This document shows positions 31,159-40,336 of a stretch of 44,103 nucleotides of DNA, piece by piece. The DNA is taken from positions 1 through 44,103 of the forward strand of contig JASGLU010000007.1 in NCBI GenBank assembly GCA_030156825.1, written 5' to 3'. A program made the position numbers and the translations under genes. The notes beneath the pieces are model-generated. The model had not been told where the DNA came from. It did no database searches and was given only the letters and a program-made list of their open reading frames with translations. This DNA comes from Candidatus Atribacteria bacterium. Lineage in GTDB: Bacteria > Atribacterota > Atribacteria > Atribacterales > JASGLU01. Each line of letters starts with the position of its first letter. The stretch's first letter is position 1.

Positions 31159-34100
31159 AGTATATACTCCACTTCAGAAAGTATTTCTTCCGGGGTAAAG
31201 CCCTGCACCCGGATGGCTCCACTTTTACAGGTAGCACTACAAAGACCACACCCTTTGCACAAAGCAGCATTAACCTCGGCTACCTTTTTCTCCTGGTTTA
31301 TCTTGACCGCTCGATACTGACAAACTTTCTCACAATCACCACAAGCGGTGCATCTTTCTTTTATCACTTCAGCAATTTGTGCCCCGGATTGAATAGTGTC
31401 TTTACTTAAAACATTCATAAGCCGAGCAACACAGGCTTTAGCTTGCAAGATGCTTTCCCGAGCTGGTTTAGGACTATGAGCCAGGCCACAAACATATACC
31501 CCATCGGTGGCAAAATCTACTGGACGCAGTTTCACATGCGCCTCCAGGAAGAAACCATCCTGGTTTAGAGGTACTTTAAACAACTGGCCTATTTTCTCGT
31601 TGCTTTTCTCCGGCTCTATTCCGGCGCTCAAAACCACTAAATCGCTATTCAAAACAACTTCTTCTCCCAGGGTACTCTGCAAATGAAGGGTAATATCCTC
31701 TCCTAAAGAGAGAGAAGGAGGAGAGTCATCGGCAAAGGGAATGAAAATCACTCCTTTTTCCCGGGCTTCTCGATAATAGTTTTCGGCCAGCCCATAACTT
31801 CTCATATCTCGATAAAGAATGGATACCTCTGTTGTGGGAGAGAGCGTCTTCAACTTTAGTGCGTTTTTCAGGGCCGTTAAACAACACACTTTACTACAAT
31901 AGGGATGATTCTTATCTCTTGAGCCCACACATTGAACCATAACTACTCGCCGAGGGAAAGAAGCCAGTCCCTTATCAAGCATTCTCTCTAATTCTACCTG
32001 GGTGACGATTCTTTGGTCTTCTCCATAATGAAATTCTTGGGGATGATACTCTCTACCACCGGTAGCAATAATCACTCCTCCGTGGCGGATAGCTTTCTCT
32101 TCTCCTTTTACTCGGAGTTTGCTTTCAAAATTACCCACAAAACCATTGACTTCTACCACCGCCGCTTCTCGAAAAACTTCTATATCCGGGTGTTCACTTA
32201 TATCTTTTTCCAGCTGGTTTTTAAATTCTACTATGTCTTCACCTTCCAAAGTAAATCGCTGGTTAAAGCCGCGCAGCTGCCCTCCTAATTCTTTCTCTTT
32301 CTCTACCAGATATACTCGCAAGCCCTGACTCTGGGCTTCCTTTGCCGCCACCAAACCAGCAACCCCTCCTCCTACAATGAGAACCGATTTATCTACCGGA
32401 AGAGAAATTGGTTGCAAGGGCTCCAAAAGAGAAGCCTTAGCCACTGCCATGGCTACTAAATCTTGTGCTTTTTCTGTAGCTTCCTCCGGTTGAGCCTGGT
32501 GGACCCAGGAACACTGATCACGGATATTGGCCATCTCAAATAAATAGGGATTTAACCCTGCTTCCCGGAGAGTTTCCTGGAAGAGGGGCTCATGAGTACG
32601 AGGAGAACAAGAAGCTACTACTATTCTATTTAAACGATATTCCTCTATTTTCTCTTTTATTCTTTCCTGGGTATCTTGAGAACAGGTGTAAAGATTGGCT
32701 TCTACATAAGCCACTCCGGGCAGTTTTTTTACTTTCTCTACTACTTCTTCTATTTTCACCACCCCGGCAATGTTTATCCCACAATGACAAATAAATACCC
32801 CAATTCGTAAAGGCGCAGACTCTATGTTTCTCTCTGTAGGATATTCTTTTTCTTTCACTTCCCAGAAACGAGAAGGATGGAGGAAAGAAGCCACCTCACA
32901 AGCAGCAGCGCTGGCCTCAACCACCGTATCAGGAATGTCTTTCGGCCCACCCAGCGTCCCGGCCACCCATATTCCCTCCTTTAAAGAGCGAATGGGGAAA
33001 AGGGAATCAGTATAGGGAAAGCCTTCCGGACAAAGAGAGAAACCTAATTTTTCCAGGGTGTCTTTTTCTTGCTCTCCGACCTCCAGCCCTACTGATAGCA
33101 CTACCAAATCAAAAACTTCTTTTTCCACTCCCCCTTGAGAGTTGGAATAATAAAGCTCTAAATCACCATTATCCAGGGCTTTAATTTTATCTATTTTGCT
33201 CCGGACAAATTGGATTCCCTCTTTTTTAGCCCGTTCATAGTAGCGTTCAAAATCTTTTCCGTGAGAACGAAGGTCAATATAAAAAACGGTAACCCGAAAG
33301 TCTTTTTCCCCTTCCAGCAATAGGTGCTCTTTGGCTACCAGAGCTTCTTTGATAGCATACATGCAGCACACAGAGGAACAATAAGACTTTCCTCTTTCTG
33401 GATCCCGGGAACCCACACACTGGATAAAAGCCACTTTTTTAGGAACTTTCCCATCTCCCGGCCTTACCACTTTCCCTCGAAAAGGGCCAGAAGCATTGAG
33501 AATACGCTCAAAATCGAGACTGGTCACTACATTAGGATATTTCCCATACCCTAACTCCCGGTAAGCTAAAGAGGGATTAAAGATATGAGCGCCGGTAGCA
33601 TAAATTATTGCTCCCACCTGTATTTCTTCTTCTCTATCTTGCTCCTTATGATTTATTGCCCCTCTTTGACAGGCTAAAACACACTGCCCACACTCCGCAC
33701 ACCCACCGCAAATCAAGCACCTTTCCGCCTCTGCTTGCGCTTCTTGCGCATTGTAACCCAGACTCACTTCCGAAAAATCTTTAACTCTCGTTTCCGGAGG
33801 GAGCTTACCTATCTTTACCTGCGGTTTTTTTTCTCTATTCCAGGGAATACGCAGGGGAGCAGGATGTCTTTTTTCCTCCTGGAACTTTTCCTGTTGCAAA
33901 AAGCTGGAAATAGAAAGGGCCGCTCTTTTCCCTTGAGCAATAGCTTCCACTAAAGTGGCCGGGCCTAAAACTACATCTCCTCCGGCAAAAACCCCTGCTT
34001 GAGAAGTGTGCAGAGTATCATCTACCATTATCGTCCCCGAGGAAGTAAGCGTTAACTCTTCTTCTGGTATGTCTACTCTTTGCCCGGTAGCTACTAAGAA

Positions 34101-35552
34101 AAGGTCTCCCTCCACTTCGAAACCAGCTCCCGGGATAACCTCTGGTCTTCTCCTCCCTGACTCATCGGGAGCACATAGCCTCATAACATAAGTCTCCATA
34201 AACAGGCGGCCATCTCTTTCTGCGAACCGGCGGGGACTGGCACAAAAGTAAAACTCCACCCCTTCTTCTTGCGCTTCTTCAATTTCCTCAGCTCGAGCTG
34301 GCATTTCTTCCCGTGAACGACGGTAATAGACAGAAACTTTTTTTGCCCCCCGCCGAAGGGCACTACGGGCACAATCTATGGCCACATTACCTCCACCAAT
34401 TACTACCACATTTTCAGCTTCAGGAATATCATGTCCCTGGTTAGCAGAAACTAAATAGCGAAGACCATCCCATACTCGGGGATGATCTTCCCCCTCTACT
34501 CCCAATTTCATTCCCCTCCAGGCACCGGCAGCTATATATACAGCAGAGAACCCTTCCTCAAACAATGTAGCAAGAGAAAAATCCTTACCCCACTCCCGAC
34601 CATAGGTTATTCTTATTCCCAAACTTTCAATAACTTCTATTTCTTCTTCAACAAGTGTTCGGGGTAGGCGATAGGCAGGAATACCAAAAGTCATCATTCC
34701 TCCAGCCTTTTCTCGCTTTTCTAAAATTGTTACCTCGTAACCTTTTAAGCTCAAAAAATAAGCACAGCTCAAACCACTGGGTCCGGCTCCAATTACCGCT
34801 ACCTTCTTTTCTTTTTTTTCAGCTTGCGCTGGGAGAGGACGAATCCCCTTCTCTTTCCCATAATCGGCTAAAAATCTTTTAAGATAAGGTATCCCCAAAG
34901 GTTCATCCAAAATAGCCCGCTGGCAACTTTCCATACAAGGATGATGGCAAGCTCTGCCACAAATAGCAGGAAGAGGATTATCCATATAGACAGTCTGCAA
35001 AGCTTCTGCTAACTTCCCTTTTCTAATAAGCGCGATATAGCCCTCTGCTTTTTGCTCCAGGGGGCAAGCGGCCTGGCAATTGGGCACTCCTTTTTTTTCA
35101 ATGGTGAAAGCACCCGGGAAAGCCTGGGGAAAATAACGAAATATAGCCTTTCTGCTGCTCAGCTCTCCTTCAAACTCGTTGGCTAAATCTATCGGGCAAA
35201 CTTCTGCGCAATCACCACAGCCAGTGCACTTATCTTCTTCTACAAAACGGGCCTTTTTCTTGATTTTTACGGTGAAATTCCCTGCTTCCCCTTCGATTGA
35301 CTCCACTTCAGAATAAGCGAGAACATCAATATTGAGATGTCTTCCACATTCCACTAATTTAGGAGAGAGAATACACATGGCACAATCGTTAGTGGGAAAA
35401 GTCTTATCCAGACGAGCCATTAGGCCGCCAATCGAGGGAGAAGATTCTACCAAATACACTTTAAAACCAGAATTAGCCAGATCCAGTGCCGACTGGATAC
35501 CGGCTATCCCCCCTCCGGTCACCAACACTTTACCCACTCGGTTTTCAGTCAT
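31155..35552 (-). CDS. hdrA: Giant HdrA-GltD-HdrA fusion, electron-bifurcation core
   Basis: 1465 residues. Residues 1-155 are the HdrA N terminus (FAD motif GGGIAG at 13-18, NDCAMCILSPK, ferredoxin motif CTGCGDCAEVCP). About 156-560 is a complete GltD/NfnB-like module: an Fe-S helical domain with CQAACPLEQ and CGRACHHPC, FAD motif GAGPSG at 255-260, NAD(P)H motif GGGNVAID at 386-393 and GGD near 525. Residues 611-890 resume HdrA with CLICGGCAECGQC, QCVGSRD (711) and YCSSVCC. Residues 915-1465 are a second full HdrA: FICHCGINIAG, FAD motif at 1061-1066, a second QCVGSRD and two C-terminal [4Fe-4S] motifs. Three FAD sites and one extra pyridine-nucleotide site are therefore predicted. HdrA is the flavin-bifurcating subunit; partners are the adjacent HdrC, MvhD, Flx-like subunits and MetVF. 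Confidence 0.93.
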   Translation of the reverse strand: MTENRVGKVLVTGGGIAGIQSALDLANSGFKVYLVESSPSIGGLMARLDKTFPTNDCAMCILSPKLVECGRHLNIDVLAYSEVESIEGEAGNFTVKIKKKARFVEEDKCTGCGDCAEVCPIDLANEFEGELSSRKAIFRYFPQAFPGAFTIEKKGVPNCQAACPLEQKAEGYIALIRKGKLAEALQTVYMDNPLPAICGRACHHPCMESCQRAILDEPLGIPYLKRFLADYGKEKGIRPLPAQAEKKEKKVAVIGAGPSGLSCAYFLSLKGYEVTILEKREKAGGMMTFGIPAYRLPRTLVEEEIEVIESLGIRITYGREWGKDFSLATLFEEGFSAVYIAAGAWRGMKLGVEGEDHPRVWDGLRYLVSANQGHDIPEAENVVVIGGGNVAIDCARSALRRGAKKVSVYYRRSREEMPARAEEIEEAQEEGVEFYFCASPRRFAERDGRLFMETYVMRLCAPDESGRRRPEVIPGAGFEVEGDLFLVATGQRVDIPEEELTLTSSGTIMVDDTLHTSQAGVFAGGDVVLGPATLVEAIAQGKRAALSISSFLQQEKFQEEKRHPAPLRIPWNREKKPQVKIGKLPPETRVKDFSEVSLGYNAQEAQAEAERCLICGGCAECGQCVLACQRGAINHKEQDREEEIQVGAIIYATGAHIFNPSLAYRELGYGKYPNVVTSLDFERILNASGPFRGKVVRPGDGKVPKKVAFIQCVGSRDPERGKSYCSSVCCMYAIKEALVAKEHLLLEGEKDFRVTVFYIDLRSHGKDFERYYERAKKEGIQFVRSKIDKIKALDNGDLELYYSNSQGGVEKEVFDLVVLSVGLEVGEQEKDTLEKLGFSLCPEGFPYTDSLFPIRSLKEGIWVAGTLGGPKDIPDTVVEASAAACEVASFLHPSRFWEVKEKEYPTERNIESAPLRIGVFICHCGINIAGVVKIEEVVEKVKKLPGVAYVEANLYTCSQDTQERIKEKIEEYRLNRIVVASCSPRTHEPLFQETLREAGLNPYLFEMANIRDQCSWVHQAQPEEATEKAQDLVAMAVAKASLLEPLQPISLPVDKSVLIVGGGVAGLVAAKEAQSQGLRVYLVEKEKELGGQLRGFNQRFTLEGEDIVEFKNQLEKDISEHPDIEVFREAAVVEVNGFVGNFESKLRVKGEEKAIRHGGVIIATGGREYHPQEFHYGEDQRIVTQVELERMLDKGLASFPRRVVMVQCVGSRDKNHPYCSKVCCLTALKNALKLKTLSPTTEVSILYRDMRSYGLAENYYREAREKGVIFIPFADDSPPSLSLGEDITLHLQSTLGEEVVLNSDLVVLSAGIEPEKSNEKIGQLFKVPLNQDGFFLEAHVKLRPVDFATDGVYVCGLAHSPKPARESILQAKACVARLMNVLSKDTIQSGAQIAEVIKERCTACGDCEKVCQYRAVKINQEKKVAEVNAALCKGCGLCSATCKSGAIRVQGFTPEEILSEVEYIL

Positions 35553-36030
35553 GCTCCTTTTCCCCCTGTTTTTCCACCCAGGGAAGCTTTTGGCTCTCCT
35601 CTTGGTAAAAATCTAAATATTCTTGAAAGGAAGGAATTTTTTTCTCCCACAGATAATCGATCAAATCTCGGCGTAACTTTTGAGTTTTACAATCTATATC
35701 TTCCACCATTTTTATCCAATGAGTATCTACGTAGTTTTCTTCGATAGCCATTTCTCGCAAAACTTTTAAAATGTTCGTAAACTCTACATCTTGCGGGCAA
35801 TGAGCACTACAGCGGTAACATCCCACACACATCCAGATAAATTTAGAGCGCAACACTTTTTCTCTTTCTCCCAATAACACTTCATGAATTATCCGTCGAG
35901 GGTTAAAACCTCCTTCTACCTCTGCCACCGGACACCCGGCAGTACAGATGCCGCAGGAAAAACAAACCAATAACCCCTCTCCTCCGGGGCGATTAGCTAC
36001 CTGGTATTTAAACTGATAATCTACCACCAT
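35545..36030 (-). CDS. hdrC: HdrC-like 4Fe-4S subunit
   Basis: 161-residue soluble subunit with two [4Fe-4S] motifs, CFSCGICTAGCP and CVGCYRCSAHCP, and FNPRRIIHEVLLG between them as in HdrC. In Hdr complexes HdrC carries electrons from HdrA to HdrB, which holds the catalytic non-cubane clusters; no HdrB (CCG-domain) gene occurs in the window. Lying between metF and hdrA, HdrC probably delivers electrons to MetV/MetF. It overlaps hdrA by 8 bases. Confidence 0.92.
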   Translation of the reverse strand: MVVDYQFKYQVANRPGGEGLLVCFSCGICTAGCPVAEVEGGFNPRRIIHEVLLGEREKVLRSKFIWMCVGCYRCSAHCPQDVEFTNILKVLREMAIEENYVDTHWIKMVEDIDCKTQKLRRDLIDYLWEKKIPSFQEYLDFYQEESQKLPWVEKQGEKEHD

Positions 36031-36034
36031 GTTT

Positions 36035-36946
36035 TTAACCTCTCTTTGGACGAGGGTACAAGTTAACTCGTTTCACTATCTCCGGGACTATGCTTTCCCA
36101 GCCTATAGCCATAATATGCACTCCCCTCACTCCTTCTATCTTTTTCAACTGCTCAATTATTTCCACACAAATATTTACCCCTTCTTCTTTCGGATCCTTG
36201 GCTTGTTTCATTCTTTCCACTAAAAAATCCGGAACCATTAACCCGGGAACTTCGTTTTGCATATAACGTAGGGCAGCAAGTGATTTAACCGGAATCACCC
36301 CAGCCAAAATAAAAGTTTTTTTATCTAAGCCGGTTTTTCTTACTTCTTCCATAAAGCGGGAGAAGATTTCCAGGTCAAATATCGCCTGTGTCTGAATAAA
36401 CTGCGCTCCCGCCGATATTTTTTTAGCCAGGCGAACCACCCTAAATTCCAAAGGATCGGCAAAAGGATTGGCGCCTGCCCCTAAAAAAGCTTTTATCTCT
36501 CCTTTTAGGGGCTCCCCATTTTGAAAAATATTTTCTTCTCTCATATTTTTTAAAATTTGTAGAAGTTGGATGGAATCCAAGTCAAAAACATTTTTGGACT
36601 GAGGGTGATTCCCCATGCTCTGGTGGTCACCGGTAAGACAGAGAAAATTCTCCACCCCCAAGGCACAAGCGCCTAAAAAGTCACTCTGGAGAGCGATCCG
36701 GTTTTTATCCCGACAAACCATCTGCATCACCGCTTCTAAGCCGCAATCGCGAGCAATGAGACAGCCAGCAAGGCTGGAAAGACGAACAATAGCAGTCTGG
36801 TTATCGGTGATGTTCACCGCATCCACAAAACCCCGAAGTCTGTCACATTTTTTCTCTATCGCTTCTCGATTTACTCCTTTGGGAGGTCCCACTTCAGCGG
36901 TAACAGCAAAGTCTCCCCGACGCAAAGTTTCTTCTAAAACACTCAT
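36035..36946 (-). CDS. metF: Methylenetetrahydrofolate reductase, catalytic subunit
   Basis: FAD-dependent TIM-barrel enzyme interconverting methylene-THF and methyl-THF in the methyl branch of the Wood-Ljungdahl pathway. The 303-residue protein has FAVTAEVGPPKG with the catalytic Glu region, DAVNITDNQTA, LCLTGDHQSMGNHPQSK (flavin/folate-binding part), FLGAGANPFADP and QTQAIFDLEIF. The ATG overlaps the metV stop (ATGA), as expected for the MetFV type, in which MetF depends on the Fe-S protein MetV rather than using NAD(P)H directly. Confidence 0.95.
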   Translation of the reverse strand: MSVLEETLRRGDFAVTAEVGPPKGVNREAIEKKCDRLRGFVDAVNITDNQTAIVRLSSLAGCLIARDCGLEAVMQMVCRDKNRIALQSDFLGACALGVENFLCLTGDHQSMGNHPQSKNVFDLDSIQLLQILKNMREENIFQNGEPLKGEIKAFLGAGANPFADPLEFRVVRLAKKISAGAQFIQTQAIFDLEIFSRFMEEVRKTGLDKKTFILAGVIPVKSLAALRYMQNEVPGLMVPDFLVERMKQAKDPKEEGVNICVEIIEQLKKIEGVRGVHIMAIGWESIVPEIVKRVNLYPRPKRG

Positions 36947-37593
36947 AAACGGACATCCTCCCGCACCATCTTCCTCTGTCCCCCATAACGAGAGGTAGAC
37001 CAGTCCCGAGGAGGTTGAATACTGAAAAGTGTTTCCAGTTTATTTTTTTTCCGCAAGCGGTCATAGATGAGCTGCCAAGCACAATCTCTATCCGGTGTTA
37101 CCTCACATTTACCGTCTTTTGAACCACCACAGGGTCCGTTCAAAAGGCTTTTAGCACAACGGGTGACCGGGCAAACATAGTCAAAAAGATGAAGAATGCA
37201 ATTACCGCAACCCCAGCATCGTTCTTCCCAAAGGCCCTGTTCCACCGGCATCCCCATAAAAGTGGTGTTAAGACCCGGGAAAATCTTTTTTTCCGGAAAG
37301 CAATCGGCCAGAGTTTGCACTCCCACACCACAGGCAAGAGAAACAACCGTATCTACTTTTGCTATTTCCTCTTTGGCTTTCAGGTTGAACTCCGCTTCAC
37401 ACTGCCTCTCCACGGTAAAATCCCAACTTTTCCATCCCTTCAAGCGGAAAAGAGAAGCAAGTTCCCGAGCCTCTTTTTCTCCACCCGCCATACAAACCGT
37501 GACACAGGTTCCACAACCCAAAACTAAGACTTTTTCTCCCGGTAGCAAAAACTGAAAAATTTCTTTTATCGGTTTCCGCTCAGCTATTATCAT
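36943..37593 (-). CDS. metV: MetV, iron-sulfur/zinc partner of MetF
   Basis: 216-residue protein of the methylenetetrahydrofolate reductase C-terminal-domain family. Motifs are VLGCGTCVTVCMAGGEKEA near the N terminus, WGCGNCILHLFDYVCPVTRCAKSLLNGPCGG and KCEVTPDRDCAW. In acetogens MetV carries Fe-S clusters that feed electrons to MetF. The stop overlaps metF by 4 bases and its start overlaps the preceding MvhD-like gene by 14, tying the reductase to the Hdr modules on both sides. Confidence 0.93.
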   Translation of the reverse strand: MIIAERKPIKEIFQFLLPGEKVLVLGCGTCVTVCMAGGEKEARELASLFRLKGWKSWDFTVERQCEAEFNLKAKEEIAKVDTVVSLACGVGVQTLADCFPEKKIFPGLNTTFMGMPVEQGLWEERCWGCGNCILHLFDYVCPVTRCAKSLLNGPCGGSKDGKCEVTPDRDCAWQLIYDRLRKKNKLETLFSIQPPRDWSTSRYGGQRKMVREDVRL

Positions 37594-37954
37594 TTTTTTC
37601 TCCCCAAAAAAGCTCTTGACTTACTTTTTCTATTTCCCCTATTTTATCAGCAGTGACAAAAGCAACTGCCACTTTTTTCGGAATAGCGGCTTCCTGCAAA
37701 AGAGCATTCACTTTTTTTACCTTTAAGTAAGCTCCCCGACTCCCGTTTTGATTATGACAACTGTCCAGAGGACAACCGGCCAGAAGCAAAGCATCACTAT
37801 TTTCCAAAGTCCTGAAAATCGCCTCTTCCGTTAAAAGGCCCAGGCAGGGAAGCGAAAACAACTTTACCTCTTCAAAAGGAGAAGCGTTTTTTTCTCCCCA
37901 TTTAAGGAGGGCCGGATAACCACTTTTATCACAACCCAAAGCCACTATTTTCAT
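37580..37954 (-). CDS. Reduced MvhD-like protein
   Basis: 124 residues resembling hydrogenase delta/MvhD subunits (LPCLG, SDALLLAGCPLDSCHNQNG, VKKVNALLQ) but with a reduced cysteine set. The first CxxC pair is a single Cys8, followed by Cys37, Cys61 and Cys66; four cysteines remain, just enough for a [2Fe-2S] site. The usual GCHPGDCHY reads GCPLDSCHN. It is the second MvhD-type gene here and belongs with the split HdrA module upstream, overlapping it as ATGA. Confidence 0.78.
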   Translation of the reverse strand: MKIVALGCDKSGYPALLKWGEKNASPFEEVKLFSLPCLGLLTEEAIFRTLENSDALLLAGCPLDSCHNQNGSRGAYLKVKKVNALLQEAAIPKKVAVAFVTADKIGEIEKVSQELFWGEKNDNS

Positions 37955-39333
37955 TTTTCGCCTCCTAAGGAAACCGGGGACAACCAGTCTTCAAAAGATA
38001 AACCCTTTATCTCGATAGCGTGAGCCGGACAAAAAGAAGCACAAAGTCCACACAAATGACAAAGCTCCCAGTTCACTCTGGTTTTTTTTCTTTCTTTCTC
38101 TATCGCTACCGCTCTCCAGGGGCAGGTACGCAAACAAGTAAGGCAAAGAATACACTTTTCTTCATTCACTTCTACCCGACCTCTTTCTCTTACTATTCCC
38201 TGGGTAAGATATTTTTCTATCACTTGTACCAGGTTTTTCTCTTCTCCCGGAAGGGAAACAAAAATACCCTCTATTCCAGGAGAAAAAGAAGACAGGTTGG
38301 GGTTTGCAAGCGGTAAAATTGCTTCTTCTATCCGATCACTGTCAAAGAAAGGAGCAAGGTCAAAAGGAAGGACATTCCTTTCTGGGAGGGAAACCAACCA
38401 ATCTGCTTTTATTTTTCTTTTCAGCCTATCCCGCTCGGTAGTAAACTCCACTTCTATTCCTCGCATATCTAAGGTGGGTTGAGCAAAAAGGCTTGAAAAG
38501 GTAACTTTCTCAAAAATAACCCCGCACGAGCGAGCCTGGCGATACTCTTTTTCTAAGTTTTCTCCCGCCACTAAAACCTCTTCCACTAAAACAAAAATTT
38601 CTGCTCTATCTCTTTTTGCTAAAAGCCGAGAAAGGTAAAAGGTCTGTAGCCATTCCTTTTCAGTCACCCCCCGTTTAGGAAGAAGAAAAATAATGGTTTC
38701 TCCTCTGAAATCCTTTTTTTCTATCTCTTTTTCCATAAATTTTAAGTCTACCAACTTTCGAGTATCTTCCACCTCCGAAGAAAAAGAAACAGGGGGGGTT
38801 ATCTCTTCTGGAGGAGATACTACTACTGCCCCGACAGTGTCTCCCGAGGGAAAAAGATGAAAATTTATCCCCTCTCGTCGAAGAGTAGAAGAAGGAGCTA
38901 CTACTGTTTCTATTCCCTTCTCTTTTAGAGCCTGGTCTAAAGTTTGAGAGGCTTGAGGCAAAACCAGAACTTTATTTTCTGGCACTACTCTCTCGGCTAC
39001 AAGTGGGGCAAGGGGTTTTGCCAGAGACTGAGCGATAAATTGTTCGAGAATGGAGAAAAAAGATTGAGGAAAAACAATTTTGACTTCTTCCCAAGGGAAA
39101 ACCTGGATTTTTGAGGGATTGACCTTCCACTCATAAGCCAACAAAGATAGCCTTTCTCGGGTAAAGGAAAGACTATCTCCCAGGATAAAGATTCTATCAT
39201 AATCAATAAAATTTAAAACTTTGCTCTCTCGGTCTCTTATCTCTATCTTCCATCCCTTTTCTTTTTCCATTTTCTCTAACCAGAAATCAGGAAGAAGAAG
39301 GGGATTATCAACCAACCAGAGAAGTTTAGTCAA
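37951..39333 (-). CDS. HdrA C-terminal-like protein with two [4Fe-4S] motifs
   Basis: 460 residues. The first about 380 have no flavin motif I can see and no family I can name; they look like a degenerate pair of Rossmann-like or CCG-free domains. The C terminus carries CILCLTCLRTCP and CHLCGLCASFCP, as at the end of HdrA, followed by HAIEIKGLSFEDW. Together with the short FAD protein upstream it would equal a split HdrA. I chose the TTG at 39333, directly after the upstream stop and 6 bases from AAGGAGAGG, over the TTG at 39357. Confidence 0.78.
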   Translation of the reverse strand: MTKLLWLVDNPLLLPDFWLEKMEKEKGWKIEIRDRESKVLNFIDYDRIFILGDSLSFTRERLSLLAYEWKVNPSKIQVFPWEEVKIVFPQSFFSILEQFIAQSLAKPLAPLVAERVVPENKVLVLPQASQTLDQALKEKGIETVVAPSSTLRREGINFHLFPSGDTVGAVVVSPPEEITPPVSFSSEVEDTRKLVDLKFMEKEIEKKDFRGETIIFLLPKRGVTEKEWLQTFYLSRLLAKRDRAEIFVLVEEVLVAGENLEKEYRQARSCGVIFEKVTFSSLFAQPTLDMRGIEVEFTTERDRLKRKIKADWLVSLPERNVLPFDLAPFFDSDRIEEAILPLANPNLSSFSPGIEGIFVSLPGEEKNLVQVIEKYLTQGIVRERGRVEVNEEKCILCLTCLRTCPWRAVAIEKERKKTRVNWELCHLCGLCASFCPAHAIEIKGLSFEDWLSPVSLGGEK

Positions 39334-39335
39334 AT

Positions 39336-40316
39336 CTATCCTCTCCTTACCCGCCAAATTTCTTCTGCTACTATCTGTGCTTCTTCCCGGGCAGTTTCGA
39401 TATCTTTAGGGCCACAGGCAGTACCACACACAAAAACTCCCTCGCAAGAAGTGTGACCCTGACCATAAGATTTGATAAAACCGCCAGAGTCAAAATTGAG
39501 TCCCAACCGCTTTCCTGTTTGCTGAGTCCCGGGGGAAGGGACCATCCCGACCGAGAGAATTAGCGCATCATATTTTTTCCTCTCTACTCCTTGTTCTTCA
39601 AAAAGCAAAGATAATCTCCCTTCCTCTTCTTTTACTTCATACGGTAAATGGCGGATTAGATTAATTTTATCAGCTATTTCCCACAGTTTCTCTTTTTTCT
39701 TTCCTAAAATTTGCAAATCCATATAATAAAAATCAATATTCATTTGAGGGAAAGAAAATTTGAGATTTTCCGCTATCCGCAAAGCATAACGGCAGCAAAC
39801 CTGGGAACAATAACCCCGTTTCTCTTTAAAGTTGCGAGAGCCAGCACACTGGATAAAAGCTAAAGATGAGAAATCTCGAAAAGAGGAAATGATACCTTCA
39901 TTTAAACCTTTTTCTACATCCCAACCACTATAAACCCGGGGAAGTTTTCCTCCTCCCAAGCGAGAAAGATTTTTAACCTCCAAAGGAGCAGCACCAGTCG
40001 CCACCGTCAGCAACTGGCTGGTAATTTCTTCTCCTTTTTCAGTTTTTATTTGAAATTTATTGCCAGATTTAGCAAAAGAGGTTATCTTCCTATCCGTTAA
40101 AACATTAAATTTTCTAAAAACAATCTCCCTTTTTAGATCAACAAAGTGGCAAACTCCGCAGGAGAGACATTCATCGGTAGCCTTACACCCCAGGGAAGAC
40201 GCCACCCCACCCAGAGATGACTCTTCCACCAGCAAAACTTTTAGTCTATCTTGTAAAGTTTGAGCAAGAGTTAATCCTGCTACTCCTCCCCCGATTATTA
40301 ACAGGTCGTATTCCAC
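39336..40316 (-). CDS. Short HdrA-like flavoprotein
   Basis: 326-residue FAD protein equivalent to the flavin-binding part of HdrA/QmoA. It has GGGVAG at 9-14, a cysteine set GCKATDECLSCGVC (C44, C50, C53, C56), IQCAGSR (a variant of QCVGSRD) with YCSQVCC, and a C-terminal GVFVCGTACGPKDIETA. It lacks the C-terminal ferredoxin domain, which is supplied by the next gene. GTG start with an AAAGGAG Shine-Dalgarno. It lies 20 bases after fhs and upstream of metV, suggesting a redox role linked to folate C1 units. Confidence 0.85.
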   Translation of the reverse strand: MEYDLLIIGGGVAGLTLAQTLQDRLKVLLVEESSLGGVASSLGCKATDECLSCGVCHFVDLKREIVFRKFNVLTDRKITSFAKSGNKFQIKTEKGEEITSQLLTVATGAAPLEVKNLSRLGGGKLPRVYSGWDVEKGLNEGIISSFRDFSSLAFIQCAGSRNFKEKRGYCSQVCCRYALRIAENLKFSFPQMNIDFYYMDLQILGKKKEKLWEIADKINLIRHLPYEVKEEEGRLSLLFEEQGVERKKYDALILSVGMVPSPGTQQTGKRLGLNFDSGGFIKSYGQGHTSCEGVFVCGTACGPKDIETAREEAQIVAEEIWRVRRG

Positions 40317-40336
40317 TTTTTTCTCCTTTAGGAAAT

